Below, piece after piece: positions 27,470 through 37,934 of a stretch of 64,000 nt of DNA; the stretch's first letter is position 1, and every line of letters begins with the position of its first letter. Where the stretch lies: contig NZ_CP043626.1 of NCBI RefSeq assembly GCF_008807415.1, forward strand, positions 2,852,001 through 2,916,000, given 5' to 3'. The DNA is from Pseudomonas denitrificans (nom. rej.). Lineage in GTDB: Bacteria; Pseudomonadota; Gammaproteobacteria; Pseudomonadales; Pseudomonadaceae. The position numbers and the translations under genes are program-made. The notes under the pieces were generated by a model, which saw only the letters and a program-made list of their open reading frames with translations, searched no databases and had not been told where the DNA came from.

Positions 27470-27880
27470 ATGGCCAGCGCCTATCTCGACCACCACATCG
27501 CCCTGCTCAACCACCTGCGCATGATTCTTGGCGCCCTGGGCGAAGCCGAGCAGGTTCCCGAGGACAACCACGGCCTGTTCCTCGAGCGCTTCGACGAACT
27601 GCTGGTGGAACTGCCGCGCGATCCGGAAGGCGCCCAGTACCTGGGCCAGGACCTGATCAGCCAGATCTTCCACCGCTACCCGCAGATCGCCCACCTGATC
27701 CCGCGTGACCTGCTGTGGTTCTTCGGTGGCGACTGCCTGCACTACATGCCCGACGAGGAACTGCAGATGTACCAGCAGCTCGACGAGCGTCGCTTCGAAG
27801 CCGAAGAAAACGGCGAACCCTTCGACTGGAACCGCGAGAAGCAGCTGCTCGCGCTGCCGGAAGACACGCCCAAGCACTAA
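27470..27880 (+). CDS. Conserved hypothetical protein (PA2817-like)
   Basis: A 136-residue acidic, helical cytoplasmic protein without TM segments. Conserved-looking blocks are HHIALLNHLRMILGALGEAE, LIPRDLLWFFGGDCLHYMPDEEL and FDWNREKQLLALP. It corresponds by position and look to a conserved Pseudomonas protein of unknown function next to fadE. The ATG has an AGAGGAA ribosome site. A terminator follows 20 bp later. Confidence 0.8.
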   Translation: MASAYLDHHIALLNHLRMILGALGEAEQVPEDNHGLFLERFDELLVELPRDPEGAQYLGQDLISQIFHRYPQIAHLIPRDLLWFFGGDCLHYMPDEELQMYQQLDERRFEAEENGEPFDWNREKQLLALPEDTPKH

Positions 27881-27899
27881 GCACCGAGCAGAACGAAAG

Positions 27900-27926
27900 A
27901 AGCCCGCATGATGCGGGCTTTTCTTT
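27900..27926. terminator. Bidirectional terminator between the PA2817-like gene and terC
   Basis: AAGCCCGCAT and ATGCGGGCTT form the stem, followed on the plus strand by TTCTTTTT. The minus side is CTTTCG-rich and weaker. Confidence 0.85.
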
Positions 27927-27941
27927 TTGCCGCCCCCGGAA

Positions 27942-28982
27942 TCAGTGGTCGGACGCTTCTTCCTCGGCGTCTTCCCGTGCCGGGAACAGCAGGCTGGCGA
28001 GTATGCCCAGCGCCAGGACCACCAGCACCACGATCAGGCTGGTATTGGCATCGATGCTGATGCCGTGGTGGAACAGATGGTCAGTGGCGTTCAGGCCCAG
28101 CTTGGCAGCGATGAAGAACAGCAGAACCACCACGGCCTTCTCCAGGTGCACCAGGTAGCGCTTGAGCGCTTCCAGCACGAAGTACAGCGTGCGCAGGCCG
28201 AGGATGGCGAACAGCATGGCCGAGTAGACGATCAGCGGCTCGCGGCTGACGGCGATCACCGCCGGTACCGAATCGAAGGCGAACAGCACATCCGACACCT
28301 CGACCACCACCAGGCAGAGGAACATCGGCGTGGCGAACAGCGCGCCCTTGGCGGCCAGGCTGATGCCCTTGTTCTCCGGCTTTAGCACTTCGCTTTCGAG
28401 CTGCTTGCGCCCCACGAAGAAGCGGCCACCCAGCAGCTTCGGCCAGACCGGGAACAACTTGCTGGCGAAGCGGTAGGCCAGGTGCTGGGAATAGTCCTCC
28501 TCCTCGTCCTCATCGTTGCCGCCCTTGAGCATCATCACGCCGGTCCAGGCGACGATGACGGCGAACAGGATTTCCACCCAGGGGCCGAAGGCCAGCAGAC
28601 CGGTGCCGATGGCCACGAAGATGGCGCGGAACACGATGGCGCCGATGATGCCCCAGTACAGCACCCGGTGGCGCAGACCGTCCGGCATCTTGAACCAGGC
28701 GAAGATGGCGATGAAGACGAACAGGTTGTCGACGCTCAGCACCTTCTCCAGCGCGTAACCGGTGAGGAACAGGCTGGCCACCTGGGCCCCGTGCTGGATA
28801 TAGAGGAAGCCGGCGAAGCCCAGGGAAATCGCGACCCAGAAGATCGACCAGCCCACGGCTCCCGCCAGGGAGATGGGCTTGTTGTCCCGGTGGGTCGCCA
28901 TGTCCAGCAGGAGGGCAACCAGGGCCAGCCCGATGAAAACCGCCATTGTCAGTGGGGGAAAACCTATATGTGTCTGTTCCAC
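27942..28982 (-). CDS. TerC/Alx family integral membrane protein
   Basis: A 346-residue inner-membrane protein with about nine TM helices. TerC family motifs are ALEKVLSVDNLFVFI and VVEVSDVLFAFDSVPAV, whose Asp and Glu form the probable metal site; relatives export manganese or take part in tellurite resistance. A DEDEEED acidic loop lies near residue 190. I choose GTG 28982 because the product then begins EQTHIGFPPLTM like its relatives; an ATG lies 12 codons later (28946). It follows the HAD gene by 34 bp and is probably cotranscribed. No yybP-ykoY riboswitch is visible. Confidence 0.87.
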   Translation of the reverse strand: MEQTHIGFPPLTMAVFIGLALVALLLDMATHRDNKPISLAGAVGWSIFWVAISLGFAGFLYIQHGAQVASLFLTGYALEKVLSVDNLFVFIAIFAWFKMPDGLRHRVLYWGIIGAIVFRAIFVAIGTGLLAFGPWVEILFAVIVAWTGVMMLKGGNDEDEEEDYSQHLAYRFASKLFPVWPKLLGGRFFVGRKQLESEVLKPENKGISLAAKGALFATPMFLCLVVVEVSDVLFAFDSVPAVIAVSREPLIVYSAMLFAILGLRTLYFVLEALKRYLVHLEKAVVVLLFFIAAKLGLNATDHLFHHGISIDANTSLIVVLVVLALGILASLLFPAREDAEEEASDH

Positions 28983-29016
28983 GATTGCAGCTCTCGAAAA
29001 AGGAATGTCGATCGGA

Positions 29017-29706
29017 TCAAGCGGCCGGGCTCGTCGGGCCGGATGTACGTCGCCAGCGGGGATGGAAGACCCGCCAATGCGGGTCCTGGGCGGCTCGCAG
29101 CAGAGCGTGGTCACCCTGGGTATCGCCCCAGGCGCGTAGCCGGTAATCCGTGAGGGGGCCGTACTTCGCCTGCAGGCGCAGCACCTTGTTCTCGGCCCGG
29201 CAGTTGCCGCCAACGATGCGTCCGGTGAGGCGGCCATCGACGACTTCCAGCTCAGTGCCGATCAGCCGGACGCCCAGGCGCTCGGCGAAGGGCCGCAGCA
29301 CCAGTGCCGGTGACGCCGAGCAAAGGGTCACTTGCGCCCCTGACTCAAGCTCGGTGGCCACACCGCGCAACCCTTCCGGACGCAGCAGATAGCCCCAGAT
29401 GAAGCGGCAGTACGCTTGCGCGCGATCCGACAGCCATTTCGCCTCGATGCCCCGCAGGAACACCGCAATCAGGCGGGCCTTGAGTTCATCGCGACTGACT
29501 CGCCGAACAAGGAATCCGAGGCTTGGCAGCAACAGGGCGGGCAGGCGCCGCAGGCATCCGAGCGTGCCGAAAGCGAACCAGAGGAACGGCAGAAAGCTGT
29601 CGTGGCGGGTCAGCGTGCCGTCGAAATCGAAAACCGACAGGACACTGCCCGCGCTCGACGGACACTCGCGGCGGCCTGATGCCAGGCGATTCAGCAACTC
29701 CACCAT
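29017..29706 (-). CDS. HAD-IB family phosphatase (SerB-like fold)
   Basis: A 229-residue hydrolase. Motif I FDFDGTLTRHDSF provides the nucleophile and acid Asp; motif II is LCSASPALVLRPFAERLG; motif IV is AWGDTQGDHALL. The helical cap and GTELEVVDGRLTGRIVGGNCRAENKV resemble phosphoserine- and lysophosphatidate-type HAD-IB enzymes. The substrate is unknown. It lies directly upstream of terC. Confidence 0.85.
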   Translation of the reverse strand: MVELLNRLASGRRECPSSAGSVLSVFDFDGTLTRHDSFLPFLWFAFGTLGCLRRLPALLLPSLGFLVRRVSRDELKARLIAVFLRGIEAKWLSDRAQAYCRFIWGYLLRPEGLRGVATELESGAQVTLCSASPALVLRPFAERLGVRLIGTELEVVDGRLTGRIVGGNCRAENKVLRLQAKYGPLTDYRLRAWGDTQGDHALLRAAQDPHWRVFHPRWRRTSGPTSPAA

Positions 29707-29982
29707 TCGCTCAGCAACCTCACCAGGGCGACCAGGAATTCCCGCTCATATCGCCGCCAGGCGGCACGAACGGGGCCCGCTCCATCGCGGAGCGATCGAG
29801 CGCAGGCATTCTCGGGCGCCCATCCGGGCCGACAAACGGGATTTCCCTCAGGGGTGCGTCGGAATCTTCTTTAATGCAGGCGCGCGATGGGTTTCGCGCG
29901 GATAAGGCGCAGCCGGTTCGAGGCTCAACGGCGAGTATCGCGAAGGGAGCGTGCCGGACGGACGCCGGGGGGTACGGGCTGG

Positions 29983-30014
29983 AGCGTCCCGATCATGGCG
30001 GCGGGACGCTTTTT
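29983..30014 (+). terminator. Orphan terminator, plus strand
   Basis: AGCGTCCCG and CGGGACGCT pair across a ten-base loop and are followed by TTTTTC. There is no T run on the minus strand, so it is oriented to end plus-strand transcription, yet no plus-strand gene lies upstream for more than 2 kb. Confidence 0.6.
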
Positions 30015-30027
30015 CAGCGCACAAACG

Positions 30028-30327
<300 letters not shown>

Positions 30328-30370
30328 CCATTTCATCTTTCGGTCACCGCCGTGGCGATGATCGAGAATC

Positions 30371-30446
<76 letters not shown>

Positions 30447-30448
30447 AA

Positions 30449-30524
30449 TGGCGTCCCCTAGGGGACTCGAACCCCTGTTACCGCCGTGAAAGGGCGGTGT
30501 CCTAGGCCACTAGACGAAGGGGAC
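30449..30524 (-). tRNA. tRNA-Glu (TTC)
   Basis: On the minus strand it runs from GTCCCCTTCGTCTAG to GGGGACGCCA, 76 nt, with anticodon loop CCTTTCACG (TTC) and T-arm GGGGTTCGAGTCCCC. It is the first gene of the operon. Confidence 0.97.
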
Positions 30525-30596
30525 GCGGCCCGGAACTTAACATCTTTCCGACTTCGCCGTTCTGGCAGCTCTGCGTTTCGCGTCGAAGTGGCGCGC

Positions 30597-30625
30597 ATTC
30601 TAGGGACGCTTTGTTAGGTCGTCAA
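30597..30625 (-). promoter_or_regulatory. Promoter of the tRNA-Glu/tRNA-Gly operon
   Basis: On the minus strand TTGACG, a 17-bp spacer and TAGAAT are followed by a GCGCGCC discriminator. A GC-rich discriminator is typical of stringently controlled stable-RNA promoters. An AT-rich upstream segment (30636-30655) could act as an UP element. Confidence 0.9.
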
Positions 30626-30739
30626 CCCTCCAGAGAAATATTTTTTAAATCAAAGACTTCTGAGTAAAAACTGAGCTGCCGCTATCAGCAGTATCACTAA
30701 GACATTACACTCGCGGAAAAACATCCGGAGCACTCCACG

Positions 30740-31510
30740 GTGTCGCCAATCGTCATTACGGTCCTGGTTCTCGTCGGTATCGCCCTGCTGGTCGCCATCG
30801 GCTACATCAATCACCTGGTGGAAAACCGCAAGCTGGAGCAGGCGCGCCTGAAGGCTGATCTGTCCGACCGCTGCCGGCGCTGCGCCGATGTTTCCGAGTC
30901 CCTGCCCGGCCAGTTCATGTCGCCGGCATTGAAGCTGCTGCTCAGCGGCTTCGAGCTGAACCTCAGCGAACGCCTGCTGGCCGTCGATAAACAGAACGCC
31001 GCGCTGAAACAGCGCATGGACGAGCTGCGCGGCCTGGTCGCCAAGGGCGAAGCCATCCCGGTGAAGAACGCGCCGCAGCCAATCCTCACCGAGGCCAAGG
31101 CCAAGGACGTGCGCTTCCTCTTCGAAGCACTGCATGCCCAGCTCACCCGTTGCGCCCAGGACAACATGCTGCCGCGCGCCGAGGCACAGAAGTGGGTGAA
31201 GGAAATCCGCCACCTGCTCACCCTCCTCCATATAGAGTTCTTCGGTAACCTCGGCCAGCAGGCGCTGCAGCAGGGCCAACCGCGCCAGGCACGCCTGGCC
31301 TTCGAGCGCGGCGCGCAGTACCTGCAGAAGCAGCCGGAGATCGGCCGCTACCAGGCGCAGCTCAAGCAGATGGAAGCCCAGCTGGCCCACGCCAACGCCC
31401 TGGTGCTGGAAACCTCCCAGCCCGCCCCGGATGAACCGAGCGAGCTGGGCGACGGCCTCAAGGCGCTGGACGAAGACGATATCTGGAAGAAGAAGAACCT
31501 TTACGACTGA
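30740..31510 (+). CDS. Hypothetical membrane-anchored coiled-coil protein
   Basis: A 256-residue protein with one N-terminal TM helix (VITVLVLVGIALLVAIGYI) and a long cytoplasmic helical region. Notable are CRRC at residues 45-48, a QNAALKQRMDELRGLVAKG coiled coil, and a TPR-like segment (LGQQALQQGQPRQARLAFERGAQYL). It starts at GTG 30740 with a GGAG site 10 bp upstream. It is conserved by position in related genomes as far as I recall, without known function; the topology is that of assembly or scaffolding proteins. Confidence 0.78.
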   Translation: MSPIVITVLVLVGIALLVAIGYINHLVENRKLEQARLKADLSDRCRRCADVSESLPGQFMSPALKLLLSGFELNLSERLLAVDKQNAALKQRMDELRGLVAKGEAIPVKNAPQPILTEAKAKDVRFLFEALHAQLTRCAQDNMLPRAEAQKWVKEIRHLLTLLHIEFFGNLGQQALQQGQPRQARLAFERGAQYLQKQPEIGRYQAQLKQMEAQLAHANALVLETSQPAPDEPSELGDGLKALDEDDIWKKKNLYD

Positions 31511-31558
31511 TCCATCGTCGAATCAGAACCCCGGCCACCTTCGCCCCAGGAGCCTTGC

Positions 31559-32221
31559 ATGAGCCTCGTCGTCTTCGGCGCCCCGCTGTCCCCCTTCGTC
31601 CGCAAAGTCCGCCTGTTCGCCGCCGAAAAAGGCTTCGACTACCAGCTGGAGAACGTCAACCCGTTCAACCAGCCGGACTGGTACCGCGAACTGAACCCGC
31701 TGCGCCGCGTGCCGGCGATCCGCGACGGTGACTTCACCCTCGCCGACTCCAGCGTCATCTGCCACTACCTGGAAGACCGCGACCCGCAGCGCACCCCGCT
31801 GTGCGGCACAAGCGCCGCATCCCGCGCGCGGATCAACTGGCTGGAAAAATACGCCGACTACGAGCTGGCCCCGCTGACTACCTTCACCGTGTTCCGCAAC
31901 CGTCTGCTCAAGCCGCTGATGGGCAAGGTCTGCGATGAAGTGGCGGTGAAAGGCGCCATGCAGGAGAAGCTCCCGGAGCACTTCGATTACCTGGAGAAGT
32001 GCCTGGGCGAACAGCAGTGGTTCGTCGATGACCGCTTCAGCCTCGCCGACATCGCCATCGCCTGCCAGCTGGTGAACCTGCGTCACGGCGAGGAAGAACT
32101 GGACGCCCAGCGCTGGCCGAAGCTGGCCGCGCACTTCGAGCGCACCCTGGCCCGCCCTGCCCTGGCCGAGATCGTCCAGGGCGAGCTGCAGATCATCGCC
32201 AAGATCATGGCCAAGCGCTGA
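31559..32221 (+). CDS. Glutathione S-transferase family protein
   Basis: A 220-residue protein. The N-terminal thioredoxin fold has GAPLSPFVRKVRLFAAEKG (Ser as likely catalytic residue), NPLRRVPAIRDGD and ADSSVICHYLED. The C-terminal helical domain has FSLADIAIACQLVNLRHG. It follows the hypothetical membrane protein by 48 bp with a CCAGGAGC ribosome site. The substrate is unknown. Confidence 0.88.
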   Translation: MSLVVFGAPLSPFVRKVRLFAAEKGFDYQLENVNPFNQPDWYRELNPLRRVPAIRDGDFTLADSSVICHYLEDRDPQRTPLCGTSAASRARINWLEKYADYELAPLTTFTVFRNRLLKPLMGKVCDEVAVKGAMQEKLPEHFDYLEKCLGEQQWFVDDRFSLADIAIACQLVNLRHGEEELDAQRWPKLAAHFERTLARPALAEIVQGELQIIAKIMAKR

Positions 32222-32237
32222 AGCGGCGCCGGCCATG

Positions 32238-32265
32238 AAAAAGCCCCGCCCAGGCGGGGCTTTTT
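32238..32265. terminator. Bidirectional terminator between the GST and fRMsr genes
   Basis: AAAAAGCCCCGCC and GGCGGGGCTTTTT form a 13-base stem with T runs on both strands. Confidence 0.93.
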
Positions 32266-32280
32266 GTTATCGGCGAACCA

Positions 32281-32763
32281 TCAGCAGTCGGAAAGGCGCA
32301 GGAAAATCTCCACCAGGCGCTCGATACCGGCCTGATCCTCTGCACTGAAACGGCCGACCGACGGGCTGTCCAGGTCCAGCACGCCGATAAGGCGACCGTC
32401 CTTCACCAGCGGCACCACGAGCTCGCTGTTGGAGGCGCTGTCGCAGGCGATGTGGCCGGGGAAGGCATGCACGTCTTCCACACGCTGGGTTTCACGGGTA
32501 CGTGCCGCAGCGCCGCACACGCCCTTGCTGAACGGAATGCGCACGCAGGCGACCTTGCCCTGGAACGGGCCAAGCACCAGCTCTTCGTTGCGGTTCAGGT
32601 AGAAGCCGGCCCAGTTCAGGTCCGGCAACTCATTGAACAGGAACGCGGAAAACTGCGAGGCGTTGGCAATGAAGTCGCGCTCATCGGCGAACAGCGACTC
32701 CGCCTGGGCGGCCAGCAGCGCGTAGCCGCCAAGGCCGGCGCCGGCCTGTTGCAGATCGATCAT
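32281..32763 (-). CDS. Free methionine-(R)-sulfoxide reductase (GAF domain)
   Basis: A 160-residue cytoplasmic GAF-domain enzyme that repairs free methionine-(R)-sulfoxide. The three catalytic cysteines, Cys73, Cys83 and Cys107, have the 10 and 24 residue spacing of E. coli fRMsr (84, 94, 118), within VACVRIPFSKGVCGAAA and HIACDSASNSELVVPL. DLDSPSVGRF closes the substrate pocket. Its ATG overlaps the stop of the upstream ATPase gene (ATGA). Confidence 0.92.
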   Translation of the reverse strand: MIDLQQAGAGLGGYALLAAQAESLFADERDFIANASQFSAFLFNELPDLNWAGFYLNRNEELVLGPFQGKVACVRIPFSKGVCGAAARTRETQRVEDVHAFPGHIACDSASNSELVVPLVKDGRLIGVLDLDSPSVGRFSAEDQAGIERLVEIFLRLSDC

Positions 32764-33656
32764 GGGGTGTCTCCTTCCAGCAATTGTCGGCCCACCCAGT
32801 AGCGGGCGAATTGGTAGGCACAGCGGCCATTACGGTTGCCGCGTCCGAGCGCCCAGCGGATGGCTTCCTTCTCCAGTTCCTCGTCCCAGGCCCAGGCGGC
32901 GAGCCCGGACTTCTGCGCGAGCACATCGATCCAGTGGCGCACCACACTGAGGAAGTGCTCCTGGGTGAAGGGATAGAAGGACAACCACAGGCCGAAGCGG
33001 TCGGACAGGGCGATCTTGTCTTCGACGGCTTCGTTGGGGTGCAACTCGCCGTCGACCATCTTCCAGTTCTCGTTGTCGCTCTGTTTTTCCGATACCAGAT
33101 GGCGCCGGTTCGAAGTGGCGTAGAGCAGCACGTTGTCCGGGGCCTGCTCCAGCGAGCCGTCGAGTACGCTCTTGAGGACACGGAAATCGCCCTCGCCCGC
33201 ATCGAACGACAGGTCGTCGCAGAACAGCACGAAGCGCTGCGGCAGCCCCTGGATCAGCTCGACCACGCGCGGCAGGTCGGCCAGGTGGTCGCGCTCGATC
33301 TCGATCAGGCGCAGCCCCTCGCCGGCCAGTTCCGCCAGCAACGCGCGCACCAGCGAGGATTTGCCGGTGCCGCGGGCGCCCCACAGCAACGCGTGGTTGG
33401 CCGGCTGGCCGGCCACGAATTGCCGCGTGTTGCGCGCCAGTTGCTCGCGCTGCCGGTCGACACCCAGAAGGTCGGCCAGGCGCAGGTCGAGGCTGACCTT
33501 CAGCGGCTGCAGGTAGCCGCTGCGGCCGTCACGGTGCCAGCGCGCCGCCAGGCTGTGCTGCCAATCCACTGTTTCGCGGACCGCGGGCAGCAACGGTTCC
33601 AGGCGCGCCATCAGCGTTTCGGCGCGGGCGAGAAAATCGTTCAGACGGGAATCCAC
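32760..33656 (-). CDS. DUF815-family AAA-type ATPase
   Basis: A 298-residue cytoplasmic ATPase with Walker A LLWGARGTGKSSLVRALL (about 88-105), Walker B FVLFCDDLSFD and sensor-like LLYATSNRRHL, followed by NEAVEDKIALSDRFGLWLSFYPFTQEHFL, which is characteristic of DUF815. The cellular role is not known. It starts at GTG 33656 with GGAGA 6 bp upstream. It is coupled by overlap to the fRMsr gene. Confidence 0.88.
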   Translation of the reverse strand: MDSRLNDFLARAETLMARLEPLLPAVRETVDWQHSLAARWHRDGRSGYLQPLKVSLDLRLADLLGVDRQREQLARNTRQFVAGQPANHALLWGARGTGKSSLVRALLAELAGEGLRLIEIERDHLADLPRVVELIQGLPQRFVLFCDDLSFDAGEGDFRVLKSVLDGSLEQAPDNVLLYATSNRRHLVSEKQSDNENWKMVDGELHPNEAVEDKIALSDRFGLWLSFYPFTQEHFLSVVRHWIDVLAQKSGLAAWAWDEELEKEAIRWALGRGNRNGRCAYQFARYWVGRQLLEGDTP

Positions 33657-33795
33657 GTGAGTCTCCAGGCTCTACAGGGGAAAATCTCCGGGCGCATGCT
33701 CGGGAATTTCTTCGCCTTCGGGCTATCCCGACAGACGGTTCCGATGGGCTATGCTACGCCGCAGGAAAGCTTCTGCGAGGCGACGCTCCGCAACC

Positions 33796-36132
<2,337 letters not shown>

Positions 36133-36133
36133 G

Positions 36134-36604
36134 TCAGGCGTCCAGCTTCGACAACTGCAGCAGCAGGCTGTCCAGCTGCTCGCGCAGGCCGTCGGTGACG
36201 CTCAGGTCGATGCCGCTGCGGCAGAGCAACTCCTCTCGCAGCGGCAGCACCTTCTCGCGTAATGCCACCCCTTCTGCCGTCAGCCCCAGGTGCACTTCGC
36301 GCTCGTCATGCTGCGCACGGCGGCGCAGCACCAGGCCCAACTGCTCGAGGCGCTTCAGCAGCGGCGTGAGGGTGCCGGAGTCGAGCGTCAGGCGCTCGCC
36401 GAGCGCCTTTACCGACGGCTGCTGCGGGGGTTCGGCCTGCCACTCCCAGAGCACCAGCATGGCCAGGTACTGCGGATAGGTCAGGCCGAGCGCCTCGAGC
36501 ATCGGCCGGTAGCCACGGATCACCGCGCGGGACACGGCGTACAGTCGGAAGCACAGCTGGTTGTCCAGCTGCAGTTCGGCCGGCAGGGATACAGCGTCTT
36601 TCAT
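36134..36604 (-). CDS. ospR: MarR-family thiol peroxide sensor OspR
   Basis: A 156-residue regulator of the OhrR/OspR branch. The sensing Cys18 lies in LDNQLCFRLYAVSR, the winged helix contains LTYPQYLAMLVLWEW and LDSGTLTPLLKRLEQLGLV, and a second Cys (REELLCRSGI) lies near the C-terminus, fitting the two-Cys type. It represses glutathione peroxidase and itself. The start at 36604 shares one base with the gpx stop (TGATG). An operator palindrome lies upstream of gpx at 37131-37156. Confidence 0.9.
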   Translation of the reverse strand: MKDAVSLPAELQLDNQLCFRLYAVSRAVIRGYRPMLEALGLTYPQYLAMLVLWEWQAEPPQQPSVKALGERLTLDSGTLTPLLKRLEQLGLVLRRRAQHDEREVHLGLTAEGVALREKVLPLREELLCRSGIDLSVTDGLREQLDSLLLQLSKLDA

Positions 36605-37086
36605 CACAGCAGCGCTTCGATCTCGGCGGACAGTTGCTCGGGCTTGGTGGTCGGGGCGAAACGCTTGACCAACTGGCCGTCCTGGCCGATCAGGAACTTG
36701 GTGAAGTTCCACTTGATGCCCTGGCTACCCAGCAGGCCGGGAGCGCGCTTCTTCAGTTGTACATAGAGCGGGTGGGCCTCGGCGCCGTTGACGTCGATCT
36801 TCTTGAACAGCGGGAAGCTCACGCCGAAGTTCAGCTCGCAGAACTGGGTGATCTCCCCTTCGTTGCCCGGCTCCTGCTTGCCGAACTGGTTGCAGGGGAA
36901 GCCGAGCACTACCAGGCCCTTGTCCTTGTACTGCTTCCAGAGCTTTTCCAGCCCCTTGTACTGCGGGGTGAAGCCGCACTGGCTGGCGGTGTTCACCACC
37001 AGCAGGGCCTTGCCGCCGAAGTCGGCGAGGGTCTTCTGTTCGCCCTTGATGGTGGTCACGGGAATGTTCAGCAATGCATCGCTCAT
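36604..37086 (-). CDS. Glutathione peroxidase (Cys type)
   Basis: A 160-residue thiol peroxidase. The active-site block VNTASQCGFTPQYKGLEKLW carries Cys37 in place of selenocysteine. GFPCNQFGKQEPG supplies a Gln and possible resolving Cys, and KWNFTKFLIGQ supplies Trp and Asn, completing the tetrad. It probably uses thioredoxin rather than glutathione, as most bacterial Cys-GPx enzymes do. It forms an operon with ospR. Confidence 0.93.
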   Translation of the reverse strand: MSDALLNIPVTTIKGEQKTLADFGGKALLVVNTASQCGFTPQYKGLEKLWKQYKDKGLVVLGFPCNQFGKQEPGNEGEITQFCELNFGVSFPLFKKIDVNGAEAHPLYVQLKKRAPGLLGSQGIKWNFTKFLIGQDGQLVKRFAPTTKPEQLSAEIEALL

Positions 37087-37130
37087 CGGGCCTGGCTCCG
37101 GGGGAAAGTGGGAACCCCAAGAATAGTGAT

Positions 37131-37156
37131 CAATTAAATTGCGCGCAATTCAATTG
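37131..37156. promoter_or_regulatory. OspR operator: 26-bp near-perfect palindrome
   Basis: The core AATTGCGCGCAATT is perfect, and the outer CAATT and AATTG arms extend it to 26 bp with one mismatched pair. It lies 45 bp upstream of the gpx start. MarR regulators of the OhrR/OspR group bind such AATTGCGC-type sites. Confidence 0.75.
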
Positions 37157-37215
37157 GTCACGAATCACCCGATGAAATAGCGAGGAATCATGCTTCCTAC
37201 AGGTGAACGCCCAAA

Positions 37216-37243
37216 AGAAAAGGCCCGCTCGGTGGCGGGCCTT
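37216..37243 (-). terminator. Terminator of msrB
   Basis: On the minus strand AAGGCCCGC and GCGGGCCTT form the stem, followed by TTCTTTTGG. It is placed just after the msrB stop. Confidence 0.88.
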
Positions 37244-37247
37244 GGGG

Positions 37248-37643
37248 TCATTCCTTGGGCACCAGCTTCAAGGATGCCGAGTTGATGCAGTAGCGCAGCC
37301 CGGTCGGCCGCGGTCCATCAGGGAAGACATGGCCCAAGTGCGCATCGCACTTGCCGCAGCGCACTTCGATGCGGTGCATGCCGTGGCTGAAGTCTTCCAG
37401 TTCCTTGACCACCTCGCCGTTCACCGGCTGGAAGTAGCTCGGCCAGCCGCTGCCCGAATCATATTTGGCGTCGGAGTCGAACAGCGCGGTGCCGCAGCAC
37501 ACGCAGTGGTAGATACCGGGCGTCTTGGTGTCGTGGTACTCACCGGTGAAGGCGCGTTCGGTGCCGCCCAGGCGGCAGACATGGAACTGCTCGTCGGTGA
37601 GTTCGTCACGCCAGGAATCCAGGGGCTTTTCCAGCTTTTCCAT
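37248..37643 (-). CDS. msrB: Peptide methionine-(R)-S-oxide reductase MsrB
   Basis: A 131-residue cytoplasmic enzyme that repairs methionine-R-sulfoxide in proteins. Zinc-binding CVCC and CGKC pairs, [31 protein letters not shown] and [11 protein letters not shown] with the catalytic Cys are all present. The ATG at 37643 follows GGAGG. The longer open frame upstream has no family match. With ospR and gpx it forms an oxidative-repair cluster. Confidence 0.96.
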   Translation of the reverse strand: MEKLEKPLDSWRDELTDEQFHVCRLGGTERAFTGEYHDTKTPGIYHCVCCGTALFDSDAKYDSGSGWPSYFQPVNGEVVKELEDFSHGMHRIEVRCGKCDAHLGHVFPDGPRPTGLRYCINSASLKLVPKE

Positions 37644-37934
37644 CGATCTGCCTCCATTAATGGAAAAAATGCCCGATGCCTCCTTTTCCGGGAATCGGGC
37701 CGCACGTATGATGCGCGTGGTTAACGTCAGGTTCAGAATCTGCCGCACAGAGACATTCTCGCGATATAAAAGCCTTAAAAACTCTAATTTTTCGAGAATT
37801 CCACTGTTTTCCTATCGATTTTCAGGGTCGATACCAGGGAAAAGCACTTCCGAACCGATCATTTGACGCCAGTCTGTCACCCGCGTTACAGCCTGCCAAG
37901 TCGCCGGCCGCGGACTATTTCGGAATCCCAGATC

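Noticed and set aside
28947..29016. A yybP-ykoY manganese riboswitch in front of terC
   Set aside because: Only 34 bp separate terC from the upstream gene, and none of the conserved riboswitch stems can be drawn.
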